Source: Nocardioides houyundeii (GTDB taxonomy: Bacteria; Actinomycetota; Actinomycetes; Propionibacteriales; Nocardioidaceae). Taken from it: a DNA stretch of 64,000 nucleotides. The stretch is taken from positions 1,116,001 to 1,180,000 of the forward strand of contig NZ_CP025581.1 in NCBI RefSeq assembly GCF_002865585.1, read 5' to 3'. Position 1 is the stretch's first letter. Each line of letters starts with the position of its first letter. A program made the position numbers and the translations under genes. Below the pieces are notes generated by a model that did no database searches, had not been told where the DNA came from, and saw only the letters and a list, made by a program, of their open reading frames with translations. Of this stretch, positions 30,815 through 38,740 are shown piece by piece.

Positions 30815-31354
30815 GTGGCCACCTACCTCGCCTTCCTGCGCGCGATCAACCTGGGCGCCAGACGGAAGTTCCCCAAGGACGCGATCCGTGCCGCCGTCGA
30901 GTCCGCGGGTGGGACCGGGGTGCAGACCTACATCAACACCGGCAACGTGCTGCTCACCAGTGGACTCGGCTCGGGCGCGGAGGTGGAGCAGGCACTGGAG
31001 GCCGCCTTCCTCGCGGACCGGGGCTTCGAGGTGCCGACGATCGTCTTCGAGCCCGACGAGCTGGTCGCGGTCGCCGAGCACGCCGACCGGCTGTGGACCG
31101 AGCTGGGGGAGCCGGCCGCGCACTACGTCACCCTGCTCAAGGCGCCCGCGCCGCGCGAGGCGGTCGAGGCGCTGCGGGACAGGTCGGTGGCCGGGGAGCA
31201 GCTCGTCGTGGCCGGACGAGCCGCGCACCTGGTGCTGCAGCACGGCTACCACGAGTCCAAGCTCGCCGGGAGCGCCGCGATGGGCAAGCTGGGCGTGGGG
31301 ACCGCGCGCAACGTCAACGTGGTGCGGACGCTGGCCGAGCGCTGGTGCCGGTGA
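30815..31354 (+). CDS. DUF1697 family protein
   Basis: 179 residues from GTG (VATYLAFLRAINLGARRKFP), the normal opening of this family; an in-frame ATG 30 bases upstream is less likely. The conserved segment VQTYINTGNVLLTS and the C-terminal KLAGSAAMGKLGVGTARNVNVVRTLAER confirm DUF1697. Structure-only knowledge exists for the family; no role is assigned. It converges with the enoyl-CoA hydratase gene. Confidence 0.88.
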   Translation: MATYLAFLRAINLGARRKFPKDAIRAAVESAGGTGVQTYINTGNVLLTSGLGSGAEVEQALEAAFLADRGFEVPTIVFEPDELVAVAEHADRLWTELGEPAAHYVTLLKAPAPREAVEALRDRSVAGEQLVVAGRAAHLVLQHGYHESKLAGSAAMGKLGVGTARNVNVVRTLAERWCR

Positions 31355-31369
31355 TCGCCCGGGTGCCGC

Positions 31370-32140
31370 TCACTCCCCGGAGAAGCGGGGCGGCCGCCTC
31401 TCGCTGAACGCCGCCATCCCCTCTGCCGCGTCGTCGGTGCGCAGCAGCAGCGACTGACCCCGGCGCTCGGACTCCAGCGCCGCCTCGAGGTGGTGCAGGG
31501 CGGCGGCGTTGACCGCGCGCTTGGTGGCCGCCTGGGCCAGGGGCGCGCCCGCGGCCAGCCGACGTACCAGAGCGTCCACGGTCTCGGCGAAGGCGGCGTC
31601 CTCGCACAGGTGGGAGACCAGGCCGGCGGCGTACGCCTCGGGGCCGGACAGCGGCTCGGCGAGCAGCGCCATCCGCATCGCGCGGGGCCGGCCCACGGCG
31701 GCGGTCACCGTCGCGGTGGCACCGCCGTCGGGCATCAGCCCGACCCGGGCGAAGGCGAGCAGGAAGGAGGCCGACTCAGCAGCGACGACCAGGTCGCAGG
31801 CCAGCGCCAGGGAGCACCCGACACCGGCCGCCACACCGTCGACGGCTGCCACCACGGGCTGGTCGCAACGCACCACGGCACGGACCAGCCGGTTGGCCCG
31901 GTCCAGGGCGGAGACGTCCAAGCTCTCGTGGGCGTCGGTCCCCGACAGGTCGGCGCCGGTGCTGAAGGCCCCGCCGGCGCCGCTGATCAGCACCGTCCGG
32001 ACGTCGTCCCGGCTGGACAGGCCCTCCAGGGTCGCGGTGAGGTCGTCGACCATCGGCGCCGTCAGGGCGTTGAGCACCCGCGGGCGGTTGAGCACCACCC
32101 GGAGCACCGAGCCCTGGAGGTCCACCTCCAGGTCACCCAA
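31370..32140 (-). CDS. Enoyl-CoA hydratase/isomerase family protein
   Basis: 256 residues of the crotonase fold. The CoA-binding oxyanion regions are GGAFSTGADLSG (about 56-67) and DGVAAGVGCSLALACDLVVAAESASFLLAFARVGLMPDGGATATV (about 101-145). E and D positions of hydratases cannot be matched confidently. The segment GLMPDGG (instead of GLxPExG) suggests an isomerase or atypical member. The gene overlaps pncA by 8 nt and is on the same strand, so the two are probably co-expressed, though no pathway link is evident. Confidence 0.88.
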   Translation of the reverse strand: MGDLEVDLQGSVLRVVLNRPRVLNALTAPMVDDLTATLEGLSSRDDVRTVLISGAGGAFSTGADLSGTDAHESLDVSALDRANRLVRAVVRCDQPVVAAVDGVAAGVGCSLALACDLVVAAESASFLLAFARVGLMPDGGATATVTAAVGRPRAMRMALLAEPLSGPEAYAAGLVSHLCEDAAFAETVDALVRRLAAGAPLAQAATKRAVNAAALHHLEAALESERRGQSLLLRTDDAAEGMAAFSERRPPRFSGE

Positions 32141-32708
32141 GGAGCACCCCGGCGCCCGTCATCTCCTCCAGCGCGGCCGCCGTCGTCGCGGGCGCCACCC
32201 CGGCGCAGAGCTGGGGCAGCACCCGGGTCGTGAACCCCTGGGCGACCGCGTCCAGCGCGGTGGCCCGCACGCAGTAGTCGGTGGCGATGCCGCAGATGTC
32301 GACGGCGCTCACCTGGCGCTCGCGCAACCACTGCGCCAGCGGTACGCCGTCCACGTCGACGCCCTCGAAGCCCGAGTACGCGGCGGCGTGCTCGCCCTTG
32401 CGGAAGATCGCGTCGAACGGACCGGGATCCAGGTTGGGGTGGAACTCCTCGCCGACGGTGCCCACCTCGCAGTGCACTGGCCAGGAGTCGACGAAGTCCG
32501 GCTCGCTCGACCAGTGGGCTCCGGGGTCGATGTGGTGGTCCTTGGTGGCTACCGCGTGGGAGTAGTCCGGTGCGTCCGGCAGCCGCTGCTGCCAGCGCTG
32601 GAGCAGGGCCGACACCTCGGTGGCGACCTGGACCCCGCCGGCCACGGCGAGCGATCCGCCCTCGCAGAAGTCGTTCTGGACGTCCACGACGATGAGTGCG
32701 CGTGTCAT
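32133..32708 (-). CDS. pncA: Nicotinamidase
   Basis: 191 residues. Hydrolyses nicotinamide to nicotinate in NAD salvage and belongs to the isochorismatase-like hydrolases. The catalytic triad is D9 (IVVDVQNDF), K104 (FRKGEH) and C146 (GIATDYCVRAT). Metal-site residues D57, H59 and H65 (KDHHIDPGAHW) also fit PncA. Length matches the M. tuberculosis enzyme. The next salvage enzyme, pncB, lies about 1.1 kb away on the same strand, with a putative nuclease gene inserted between them. Confidence 0.95.
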   Translation of the reverse strand: MTRALIVVDVQNDFCEGGSLAVAGGVQVATEVSALLQRWQQRLPDAPDYSHAVATKDHHIDPGAHWSSEPDFVDSWPVHCEVGTVGEEFHPNLDPGPFDAIFRKGEHAAAYSGFEGVDVDGVPLAQWLRERQVSAVDICGIATDYCVRATALDAVAQGFTTRVLPQLCAGVAPATTAAALEEMTGAGVLLG

Positions 32709-32785
32709 GGCAGGCAGGCTAGTCGGTGCCCGGGCGGTTGCCGCGGAAGTGGTGAGCTGATGCGCCTGACGATGCCCCGGAGCAG

Positions 32786-32804
32786 CATCAAGTCCCCAGT
32801 TGCC
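32786..32804 (+). repeat. Motif copy 1 at the 3' end of the nuclease-like gene
   Basis: CATCAAGTCCCCAGTTGCC; it contains the stop codon of the minus-strand nuclease-like gene. It matches copy 3 at 33824-33842 in 17 of 19 positions. Confidence 0.7.
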
Positions 32805-33717
32805 TCGGGGCGAGCCGGACCGATAGCCGCGCCCGGCCCGAGGGGGCGAAGCAGGACTCGCGGAGCAGCGCGTGCCAGGCCCGGACCCGACCGGGGTCGT
32901 GGCGCCGTCCGAGGGAGGCGTCCGCGTCCCGTAGCACGGTGATCGCCCGGTGCAGCACGTCGTCGGCGGTGTAGCCGCGACGCACCCAGCCGGCCCGCTC
33001 CAAGTGACGGGCCCGGCGCAGGTCGCGACGCTGCTGGTCGGGCGCCAGGTGGTCGCCGCCGTCGTACTCGTGGAGCGTCCTGGTCCCGCGCAGCCGCAGG
33101 TCCCCACGGGCCACGAATGTCCCGTCGGCGTCGTGGATCACGTGCTGCGGCTCGACCTCCACATCCAGGGTCGTGTGGAGGGCTCGGAGCAACGTCTCCC
33201 ACGGCGATTCCGAGCGGTCGTCCGCCCGATCCAGCACGCGGCGGAGCAGGGGCGCGCCCCGGCGACGAGCGGAGGCCACCGCGCGGAGCTGGTCGAGGCT
33301 CGCCGCGCCCCGGTGCAGGGCGGAGTCGACCAGCACCAGCACGTCGAGCTCGGCGAGGTCACGGCTGGCCGCCAGGATCGTCTCCGCCGGCGGGTCGACC
33401 GGCAGGTCGCGCCAGGAGCACGGTGGCGCGAGCGTCGAGGGGCGCAACACCCGGAGGCCGGGTCGCTGCGGGCGGGACTCGTCCGGCGACTCCGCGACCA
33501 GCACCGGCAGGCCGTCTGGGAGCGGGGGCAGCCACAGGCCGTGCAGCCGGGCGGCGGTCAGGTGCGTGAAGCGGGCCGAGCCGGGAAGCACGCACGCCCA
33601 GGCCCGCAGGTCGGCGGGGAACGGGTCTGCGGTCGTACGCCGGTGCACGCCCCGGGTCACCGGGACCCACCCGACCCCGGCCCGCTGGCCGCTGGAGGTG
33701 CGCCGGATCTCGTCCAT
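32788..33717 (-). CDS. Putative AbiEi-like/DUF559-type nuclease-domain protein
   Basis: 309 residues, not a fully characterised family. The N-terminal half resembles AbiEi-type regulators (RFTHLTAARLHGLWLPPLPD). The C-terminal half resembles the Vsr/DUF559 endonuclease fold: SPWETLLRALHTTL supplies an acidic residue, then RGDLRLRGTRTLHEYDGGDHLAPDQQRRDLRRARHLERAGW supplies the D-x(n)-E-Y-D-G pattern and the RRD-x-x-R...GW block. It sits between pncA and pncB on the same strand and is flanked by copies of one short motif, one of them spanning its stop codon. I suspect a mobile or selfish nuclease gene, but activity and mobility are unproven. Confidence 0.65.
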   Translation of the reverse strand: MDEIRRTSSGQRAGVGWVPVTRGVHRRTTADPFPADLRAWACVLPGSARFTHLTAARLHGLWLPPLPDGLPVLVAESPDESRPQRPGLRVLRPSTLAPPCSWRDLPVDPPAETILAASRDLAELDVLVLVDSALHRGAASLDQLRAVASARRRGAPLLRRVLDRADDRSESPWETLLRALHTTLDVEVEPQHVIHDADGTFVARGDLRLRGTRTLHEYDGGDHLAPDQQRRDLRRARHLERAGWVRRGYTADDVLHRAITVLRDADASLGRRHDPGRVRAWHALLRESCFAPSGRARLSVRLAPRQLGT

Positions 33718-33783
33718 CCCGGCAGCCTCGTGGGGATGAGGTACGGCGCGCCGAGTCGGTGCCTGATCCTGTGCACTGCGGGC

Positions 33784-33841
33784 GGAACTGGCGACTTGGT
33801 GACGGCTAGCGGCCTCAGTCCGACATCAAGTCGCCAGTTCC
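33784..33841. repeat. Inverted pair of the same motif upstream of the nuclease-like gene
   Basis: GGAACTGGCGACTTG (33784-33798) and its exact complement CAAGTCGCCAGTTCC (33827-33841) form a 15-bp inverted repeat with a 28-base spacer, between the nuclease-like gene and pncB. It could also serve as the pncB terminator. Confidence 0.75.
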
Positions 33842-33856
33842 CAGTCGGCCGCGGCG

Positions 33857-35167
33857 TCAGGCGTCGAGGTGGAGGGTCTGGATGGCCGGCTCACCCTTGC
33901 TCAGCTGACGCGCCGGGAGCGGCAGCTCCTCCCGGCTCGCCAGGTGCCGGGCCCGAGCCGCGGCCAGCGGCTCCCGGCCGACGACCTTGCCGTCGCGGAT
34001 CAGCGGGACGAGCAGCGCGCGGTCGTCGCCGTCGTTCACCGGGGCCTGGCCGATGCCGATGACCTCTGCCTCGGCGGTGCCCCGGGCGTTGCGGCGGCGC
34101 AGGGCGAACTTGCGCCCGCCGACCGAGATCTTGTCCTTGCTCTTCTTCGCCACCGACACCATCCGCCCGGCGTCGTCGGCCCGGCTGACGAGCTTGTAGA
34201 CGAAGCCCGAGGTGGGGTGCCCTGAGCCCGTCACCAGCTGGGTCCCCACGCCGTACCCGTCGACGGGCGCCGCGGCCAGACCGGCGATCGCGTACTCGTC
34301 GAGGTCGCTGGTCACCACCACCCGGGTGCCCGTGGCGCCCAGGGAGTCCAGCTGGCGGCGGACCTGGTGGGCCAGCACGCCGAGGTCGCCGGAGTCGATG
34401 CGCACCGCCCCCAGCGAGGGGCCCGCGACCTCGACGCCCAGCCGCACCGCCTCGGCGACGTCGTAGGTGTCCACCAGCAGCGTCGTGCCCTCGCCGAGGG
34501 AGGCCACCTGGGCGCGGAAGGCCTCCTCCTCGGTGTCGTGGAGCAGGGTGAAGCTGTGCGCCGAGGTGCCGGTGGTGGGGATGCCGTAGCGCTGGCGCGC
34601 GGCCAGGTTGGAGGTGGACTCGAAGCCCGCGACGTACGCCGCCCGGGCGGCGGCCACGGCGGCCTCCTCGTGGGTGCGTCGGGAGCCCATCTCGATGCAG
34701 GGACGTCCCTGCGCCGCCCAGGTCATCCGGGACGCCGCCGAGGCGATGGCGGAGTCGTGGTTGTAGATGGAGAGGAACAGCGTCTCCAGCAGCACGGCCT
34801 CGGCGAAGGTGGACTCCACGACCACCAGCGGGGAGTAGGCGAAGTAGGTCTCGCCCTCGGGATAGCCCCAGACGTCGCCGTTGAAGCGGAAGTCGGCGAG
34901 CCAGTCCAGCGTCTGCTGGTTGACCACGTCGTCCTCCCGCAGCACCGCGAGCGCCTCGTCGTCGAAGCGGAAGCGCTCGAAGGCGTCCAGGGCGCGCCCC
35001 ACGCCCGCGACCACGCCGTAGCGGCGGCCCTCGGGGAGTCTGCGGCCGAAGAGCTCGAAGACCGAGCGTCGCTCGGCGGTCCCGGCCGCCAGAGCGGCCT
35101 GCACCATGGTCAGCTCGTAGTGGTCGGTGAGGAGGGCCGTCGAGGGCCCTGGCGCGTAGGACGTCAC
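33857..35167 (-). CDS. pncB: Nicotinate phosphoribosyltransferase
   Basis: 436 residues from GTG at 35167 ([21 protein letters not shown]); a GTG 33 bases upstream is also in frame. It joins nicotinate and PRPP to nicotinate mononucleotide in NAD salvage. Conserved blocks: [79 protein letters not shown] and the [10 protein letters not shown] phosphate loop near residue 315. It is divergent from clpS by 42 bp, as I recall for Rv1330c/Rv1331. Confidence 0.95.
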   Translation of the reverse strand: MTSYAPGPSTALLTDHYELTMVQAALAAGTAERRSVFELFGRRLPEGRRYGVVAGVGRALDAFERFRFDDEALAVLREDDVVNQQTLDWLADFRFNGDVWGYPEGETYFAYSPLVVVESTFAEAVLLETLFLSIYNHDSAIASAASRMTWAAQGRPCIEMGSRRTHEEAAVAAARAAYVAGFESTSNLAARQRYGIPTTGTSAHSFTLLHDTEEEAFRAQVASLGEGTTLLVDTYDVAEAVRLGVEVAGPSLGAVRIDSGDLGVLAHQVRRQLDSLGATGTRVVVTSDLDEYAIAGLAAAPVDGYGVGTQLVTGSGHPTSGFVYKLVSRADDAGRMVSVAKKSKDKISVGGRKFALRRRNARGTAEAEVIGIGQAPVNDGDDRALLVPLIRDGKVVGREPLAAARARHLASREELPLPARQLSKGEPAIQTLHLDA

Positions 35168-35209
35168 GGCGCCAACGTACCCAGTCAGGGCCTGTGCCAC
35201 GATGAAGCC

Positions 35210-35506
35210 GTGTCTGCTGCCAGCCCGGTCGAGGTCGAACCCGACCTCTCGACCGACGAGAACGTCCTCCTGGACAAGCCCTGGGTGACCATCGTGTGGA
35301 ACGACCCGGTCAACCTGATGTCCTACGTCACCTACGTCTTCCGCAAGTACTTCGGCTACGACAAGGCCAAGGCCGAGCGGCTGATGATGGAGGTGCACGA
35401 GGACGGCCGGTCCGCGGTCAGCACCGGCTCCCGCGAGGAGATGGAGCGCGACGTCCAGGCCATGCACGAGTACGGCCTGTGGGCCACGATGGAGCGGGCG
35501 ACATGA
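35210..35506 (+). CDS. clpS: ATP-dependent Clp protease adaptor ClpS
   Basis: 98 residues from GTG. The core is [67 protein letters not shown], an N-degron-binding ClpS domain: ND at the substrate pocket and HEDGRS with the Clp contact. It delivers N-end-rule substrates to ClpC/ClpA. The stop overlaps the ATG of the DUF2017 gene (ATGA), an order conserved in actinobacteria. Confidence 0.95.
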   Translation: MSAASPVEVEPDLSTDENVLLDKPWVTIVWNDPVNLMSYVTYVFRKYFGYDKAKAERLMMEVHEDGRSAVSTGSREEMERDVQAMHEYGLWATMERAT

Positions 35507-36087
35507 GCGGCTTCACCAGGCACCGGCGAAGCGGCGCCGCGATCGCCAACTTCACCGGCTTCGAGGCCGACCTGCTGCGCTCGCTGGCCGCCCAGCTGGT
35601 CGAGCTGCTGCGCAACGAGCGCGCGGTGCCGGTCGAGGGCGCCGACCCGCTGGAGGCGATGCTGGACTTCTCCGGTCCCACCACGGAGCCCGAGGACCCG
35701 GTGCTCAAGCGTCTGTTCCCCACCGCCTACGCGGACGACGAGGAGGCGGCCGGGGAGTTCCGGCGCTTCACCGAGGGAGCCCTGCGTGACGGCAAGGCCG
35801 CTGCCGCGATCAGCGTCATCGAGGCCCTCGAGGAGGCCGGGCTGCCGGCCGAGCTGGACGAGGACGGGCTGATGATCGACGTGGAGCTCGCCGAGCCCCA
35901 GGCCGAGACGTGGCTGCGCAGCCTGACCGACATGCGGCTGGCCATCGCCACCCGGCTCGAGATCCAGGAGGGTGACGAGGAGTTCTGGCACACGCTGCCC
36001 GAGGAAGACCCCCGGGGCCAGGCGCACGACATCTACGAGTGGCTGGGCTACCTCCAGGAGACCCTGGTGGAAGCGCTCACCTCATGA
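35503..36087 (+). CDS. DUF2017 family protein
   Basis: 194 residues. Opening [36 protein letters not shown] and the block [37 protein letters not shown] are diagnostic of DUF2017. It is acidic and helical with no catalytic motif. Translational coupling to clpS (4-nt overlap) suggests a role with the adaptor; none is proven to my knowledge. Confidence 0.9.
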   Translation: MSGFTRHRRSGAAIANFTGFEADLLRSLAAQLVELLRNERAVPVEGADPLEAMLDFSGPTTEPEDPVLKRLFPTAYADDEEAAGEFRRFTEGALRDGKAAAAISVIEALEEAGLPAELDEDGLMIDVELAEPQAETWLRSLTDMRLAIATRLEIQEGDEEFWHTLPEEDPRGQAHDIYEWLGYLQETLVEALTS

Positions 36088-36106
36088 GCGCTCGGGTGGA
36101 GCTGCC

Positions 36107-36589
36107 GTGACCCCGGTGCCGGAGTTCGTCCTCGAGGTCCGCACGATGATCGGTCATCACCCGCTCTGGCTGCCCGGCGTCACCGCGGTGATCACCCGCG
36201 AGACCCCGGACGGTCGGGAGATCCTGCTGGTACGGCGTAGCGACGACGGCACCTGGACCCCGGTCACCGGGGTGGTGGACCCCGAGGAGGAGCCCGCGGT
36301 CTGCGCGGCCCGCGAGGCCCTGGAGGAGACCGGGGTGGTGATCTCGGTCGACCGGCTCGCCAGCGTCTCGGTGCTCCCGGAGGTCCGGTACGCCAACGGC
36401 GACCGGGCGGCGTACCTCGACCTCACGTTCGCCTGCACCTGGGTCAGCGGCGAGGCGCACGTGGCCGACGAGGAGTCCACCGACGTGCGATGGTGGCCGG
36501 TCACCGCGATGCCGGCGATGAGCGCGCACATGAGCGCCCGGGTCGCGGCCGGGCTGTCGACCGAGCGCGAGGCGCGGTTCCTGCGCTGA
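36107..36589 (+). CDS. NUDIX hydrolase
   Basis: 160 residues from GTG at 36107 with GGTGGAG just upstream. A perfect Nudix box Gx5Ex7REUxEExGU is present (G-VVDPE-E-EPAVCAA-REALEETGV) at about residues 65-87. Typical substrates are nucleoside diphosphates linked to another moiety; the specific one cannot be told. It follows DUF2017 closely and so may be in the same transcript. Confidence 0.92.
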   Translation: MTPVPEFVLEVRTMIGHHPLWLPGVTAVITRETPDGREILLVRRSDDGTWTPVTGVVDPEEEPAVCAAREALEETGVVISVDRLASVSVLPEVRYANGDRAAYLDLTFACTWVSGEAHVADEESTDVRWWPVTAMPAMSAHMSARVAAGLSTEREARFLR

Positions 36590-36600
36590 TCCGCCGCTGA

Positions 36601-37856
36601 TCAGCCGCTGTGCGTGGTGACGCCGTACCGCGCGCGGGAGGCCAGTGCCCAGCGGGCGGCCGGGACCGAGACCAGCGAGACCCCCACCATCAGGCCCGCC
36701 AGCATCAGCCAGCCGCGCTCGCCCTGGTCGACGCAGAAGAAGGCCACCAGCGGTGGCCCGACGACGTTCATGATGCTGAACCCCAAGCCGGCGAAGCCCT
36801 GGTACTGCCCCTGGCGCTCGTGCGGGGCCAGCCCCATCTGCAGTCCCCACTGGCCGCCGGAGCCGATCATCTCGCCCACGACGTGGACCAGGGAGCCGGC
36901 GACCAGGACGGTGATGGCGAACGCCGGACCGCCACGGTCGGCGAGGCCGAAGAGCGCGAAGCCGCCGGCGATGAACATCGAGCCGCGGACCAGGGCCCGC
37001 GCGCCGGCCTCCACCGAGTCGGCGCGCCGGGACAGGCGCACCTGGAACACCGCGACCAGCGCGGTGTTGAGGATGAGCAGCAGGGACACCATCACCGCGG
37101 GCGCCTCGGTGCGCTGGGAGATGTAGAGGGCGAGCCCCAGCTCCACGATGATGAAGTGCAGCGAGAAGATCCCGGTGATGGTGACGATCACGACGTAGGG
37201 CAGGTCCCGGATGACGGCCAGCCGCGGTTCGCCCTTCACGTGGGGGCGGGCCGGGATGTGGGGAGGCGGGTGGTGTTCCAGGCCGCGAACCCGGTGAACA
37301 CGGCGTTGAGCACGAAGACGGCCACGTAGGCCTCGGTGCGGTCGACCGTCAGGGCCAGGCCCCCGCACACGGCGCCCAGCCCGATGGCGGTGTTGGTGAC
37401 CGCACGCAGGTAGGCCTTGAACAGCACGCCCTTGCTGCCGCGGGCGATCTGGGCGATCACCCCCTGCTGGATGGCGCTCGCGGAGCGCTCGAAGAGGGCC
37501 AGCACCCCGAGCAGCACCGCGAGGGCGAGCGGGCTGCGCGCCAGCACCGGGGGAGCGGAGAACAGGGCGGAGCCGGTGAGGGTGAGCAGCAGCATCCGCC
37601 GGGGACCGCGGGTGTCACCGAGATGACCGGCCGGGACCTGGACGAGCATGCCGACGATCCCGGCCGCGGACATGGCGAACGCGACCTCGGCGGCCGAGAA
37701 GCCGACCTGACGGGTGAAGTAGAGGGCGCTGGTGGTGATGACGGCGCCGGCGCCGAACCGGTTCGCGAAGCTGCTCAGGGCCAGGATCCGCAGGTCCGGG
37801 TCGACCGGCACGCCGCGGCGGGTCAGCGGCTGGGAGGTGGAGGGGGTGGTCGTCAC
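36601..37856 (-). pseudogene. MFS transporter, frameshifted
   Basis: The N-terminal half (MTTTPSTSQPLTRRGVPVDPDLRILALSSFANRFGAGAVITTSALYFTR, with the MFS motif A region GHLGDTRGPRRM) runs to NTTRLP. The C-terminal half (HIPARPHVKGEPRLAVIRDLPYVVIVTITGIFS...) continues in another frame to the stop at 36601. One base lost in the G4 run at 37260-37263 explains it; the span of 1256 nt equals one lost base for about 418 residues and 12 membrane helices. The family is drug/metabolite efflux. A MarR-type palindrome lies 20 bp before the start codon. Confidence 0.85.
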
Positions 37857-37876
37857 TGTCCTGCCGATCTCGAAGG

Positions 37877-37894
37877 TATCTCGACGTCAAGATA
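37877..37894. promoter_or_regulatory. MarR-type operator upstream of the MFS gene
   Basis: TATCTCGACGTCAAGATA, with 8 of 9 arm positions paired; the symmetric form TATCTTGACGTCAAGATA is a typical MarR-family site. The regulator is not encoded in the window. Confidence 0.55.
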
Positions 37895-37945
37895 TATCAC
37901 CCGCTCCGCCGGGAAGAGCGCCCGGTGGCGGGCCGCACGCGGGGC

Positions 37946-37951
37946 TAGTCT
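37946..37951 (+). promoter_or_regulatory. -10 box of MBL hydrolase gene
   Basis: TAGTCT with seven bases (GGGGAGG) to the ATG at 37959. The GGAGG touches the start codon, so it is too close to act as a ribosome site; leaderless start fits better. Confidence 0.55.
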
Positions 37952-37958
37952 GGGGAGG

Positions 37959-38740
37959 ATGCGACAGGACGACGGCCTGCTGCGCCTGACCTGGCTGGGT
38001 CACTCCACCGTGGTGATCGACCTGGCCGGCGTACGCCTGGTCACCGACCCCCTGCTGCGTCGGCACAACGGCGTCCTGCGCCGGCGGGGCCCCCAGCCGC
38101 AGCCTCGCCAGTGGGCCGGGACCGACGCCGTACTGCTCTCGCACCTGCACCTGGACCACGCCGAGGTGAGGTCGCTGCGCAAGCTCCCGGGCGTGCCCGT
38201 GCTCACCGGCAGCCGCAATGCCCGCTGGGTCTGCGGGCAAGGGCTGCGCGGCGTGGGTGCCGAGGACTGGACCGACGTGGGGCCGGTGCAGGTGCGCCTG
38301 GTCCCGGCGGTGCACCAGGGCAGGCCCCTGCCGCACCGCCCCAACGATGCCAACGGGCACCTCGTGCGCTCGGAGCGCACCACGCTGTGGTTCGCCGGCG
38401 ACACCGCCCTGTACGACGAGATGGCGCAGCTGCCGGAGATCGCGGGCGTCGACCGGTTGGACGTCGCGATCGTGCCGATCGGTGGTTGGGGGCCGCGCCT
38501 GTCCAGCAACCACATGGATCCGGCGCAGGCGGCCCGGGCGTGCGCGACGGTCCGGGCCCGGCATGCGCTGCCCGTGCACTGGGGCACGCTCCATCCTCCG
38601 TTGCTGGGCTCGTGGGGCGACTGGTTCGAGCGTCCCCTCGGCGCGTTCGAGTCAGCGGTCGCCGACCTGGCCCCCAGTGCCGGGTGGTCCGGCTGGTGCC
38701 CGGCGGGACCTGGTCGCTGGACACCGACCGCCGCGCCTGA
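37959..38740 (+). pseudogene. Metallo-beta-lactamase-fold hydrolase (UlaG/NAPE-PLD type), frameshifted near the 3' end
   Basis: MRQDDGLLRLTWLGHSTVVIDLAGVRLVTDPLL, then the metal motif H62-x-H64-x-D66-H67 (SHLHLDH) and WFAGDTALYDEMAQL mark a UlaG-like MBL fold; HWGTLHPPLLGSWGDWFERPL is the C-terminal part. After DLAPSA the frame breaks at 38680-38684 (CCGGG). One added base restores ARVVRLVPGGTWSLDTDRRA and the stop at 38740, for about 260 residues. The substrate is unknown; phospholipid or sugar-lactone hydrolysis is typical for the family. Confidence 0.82.
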
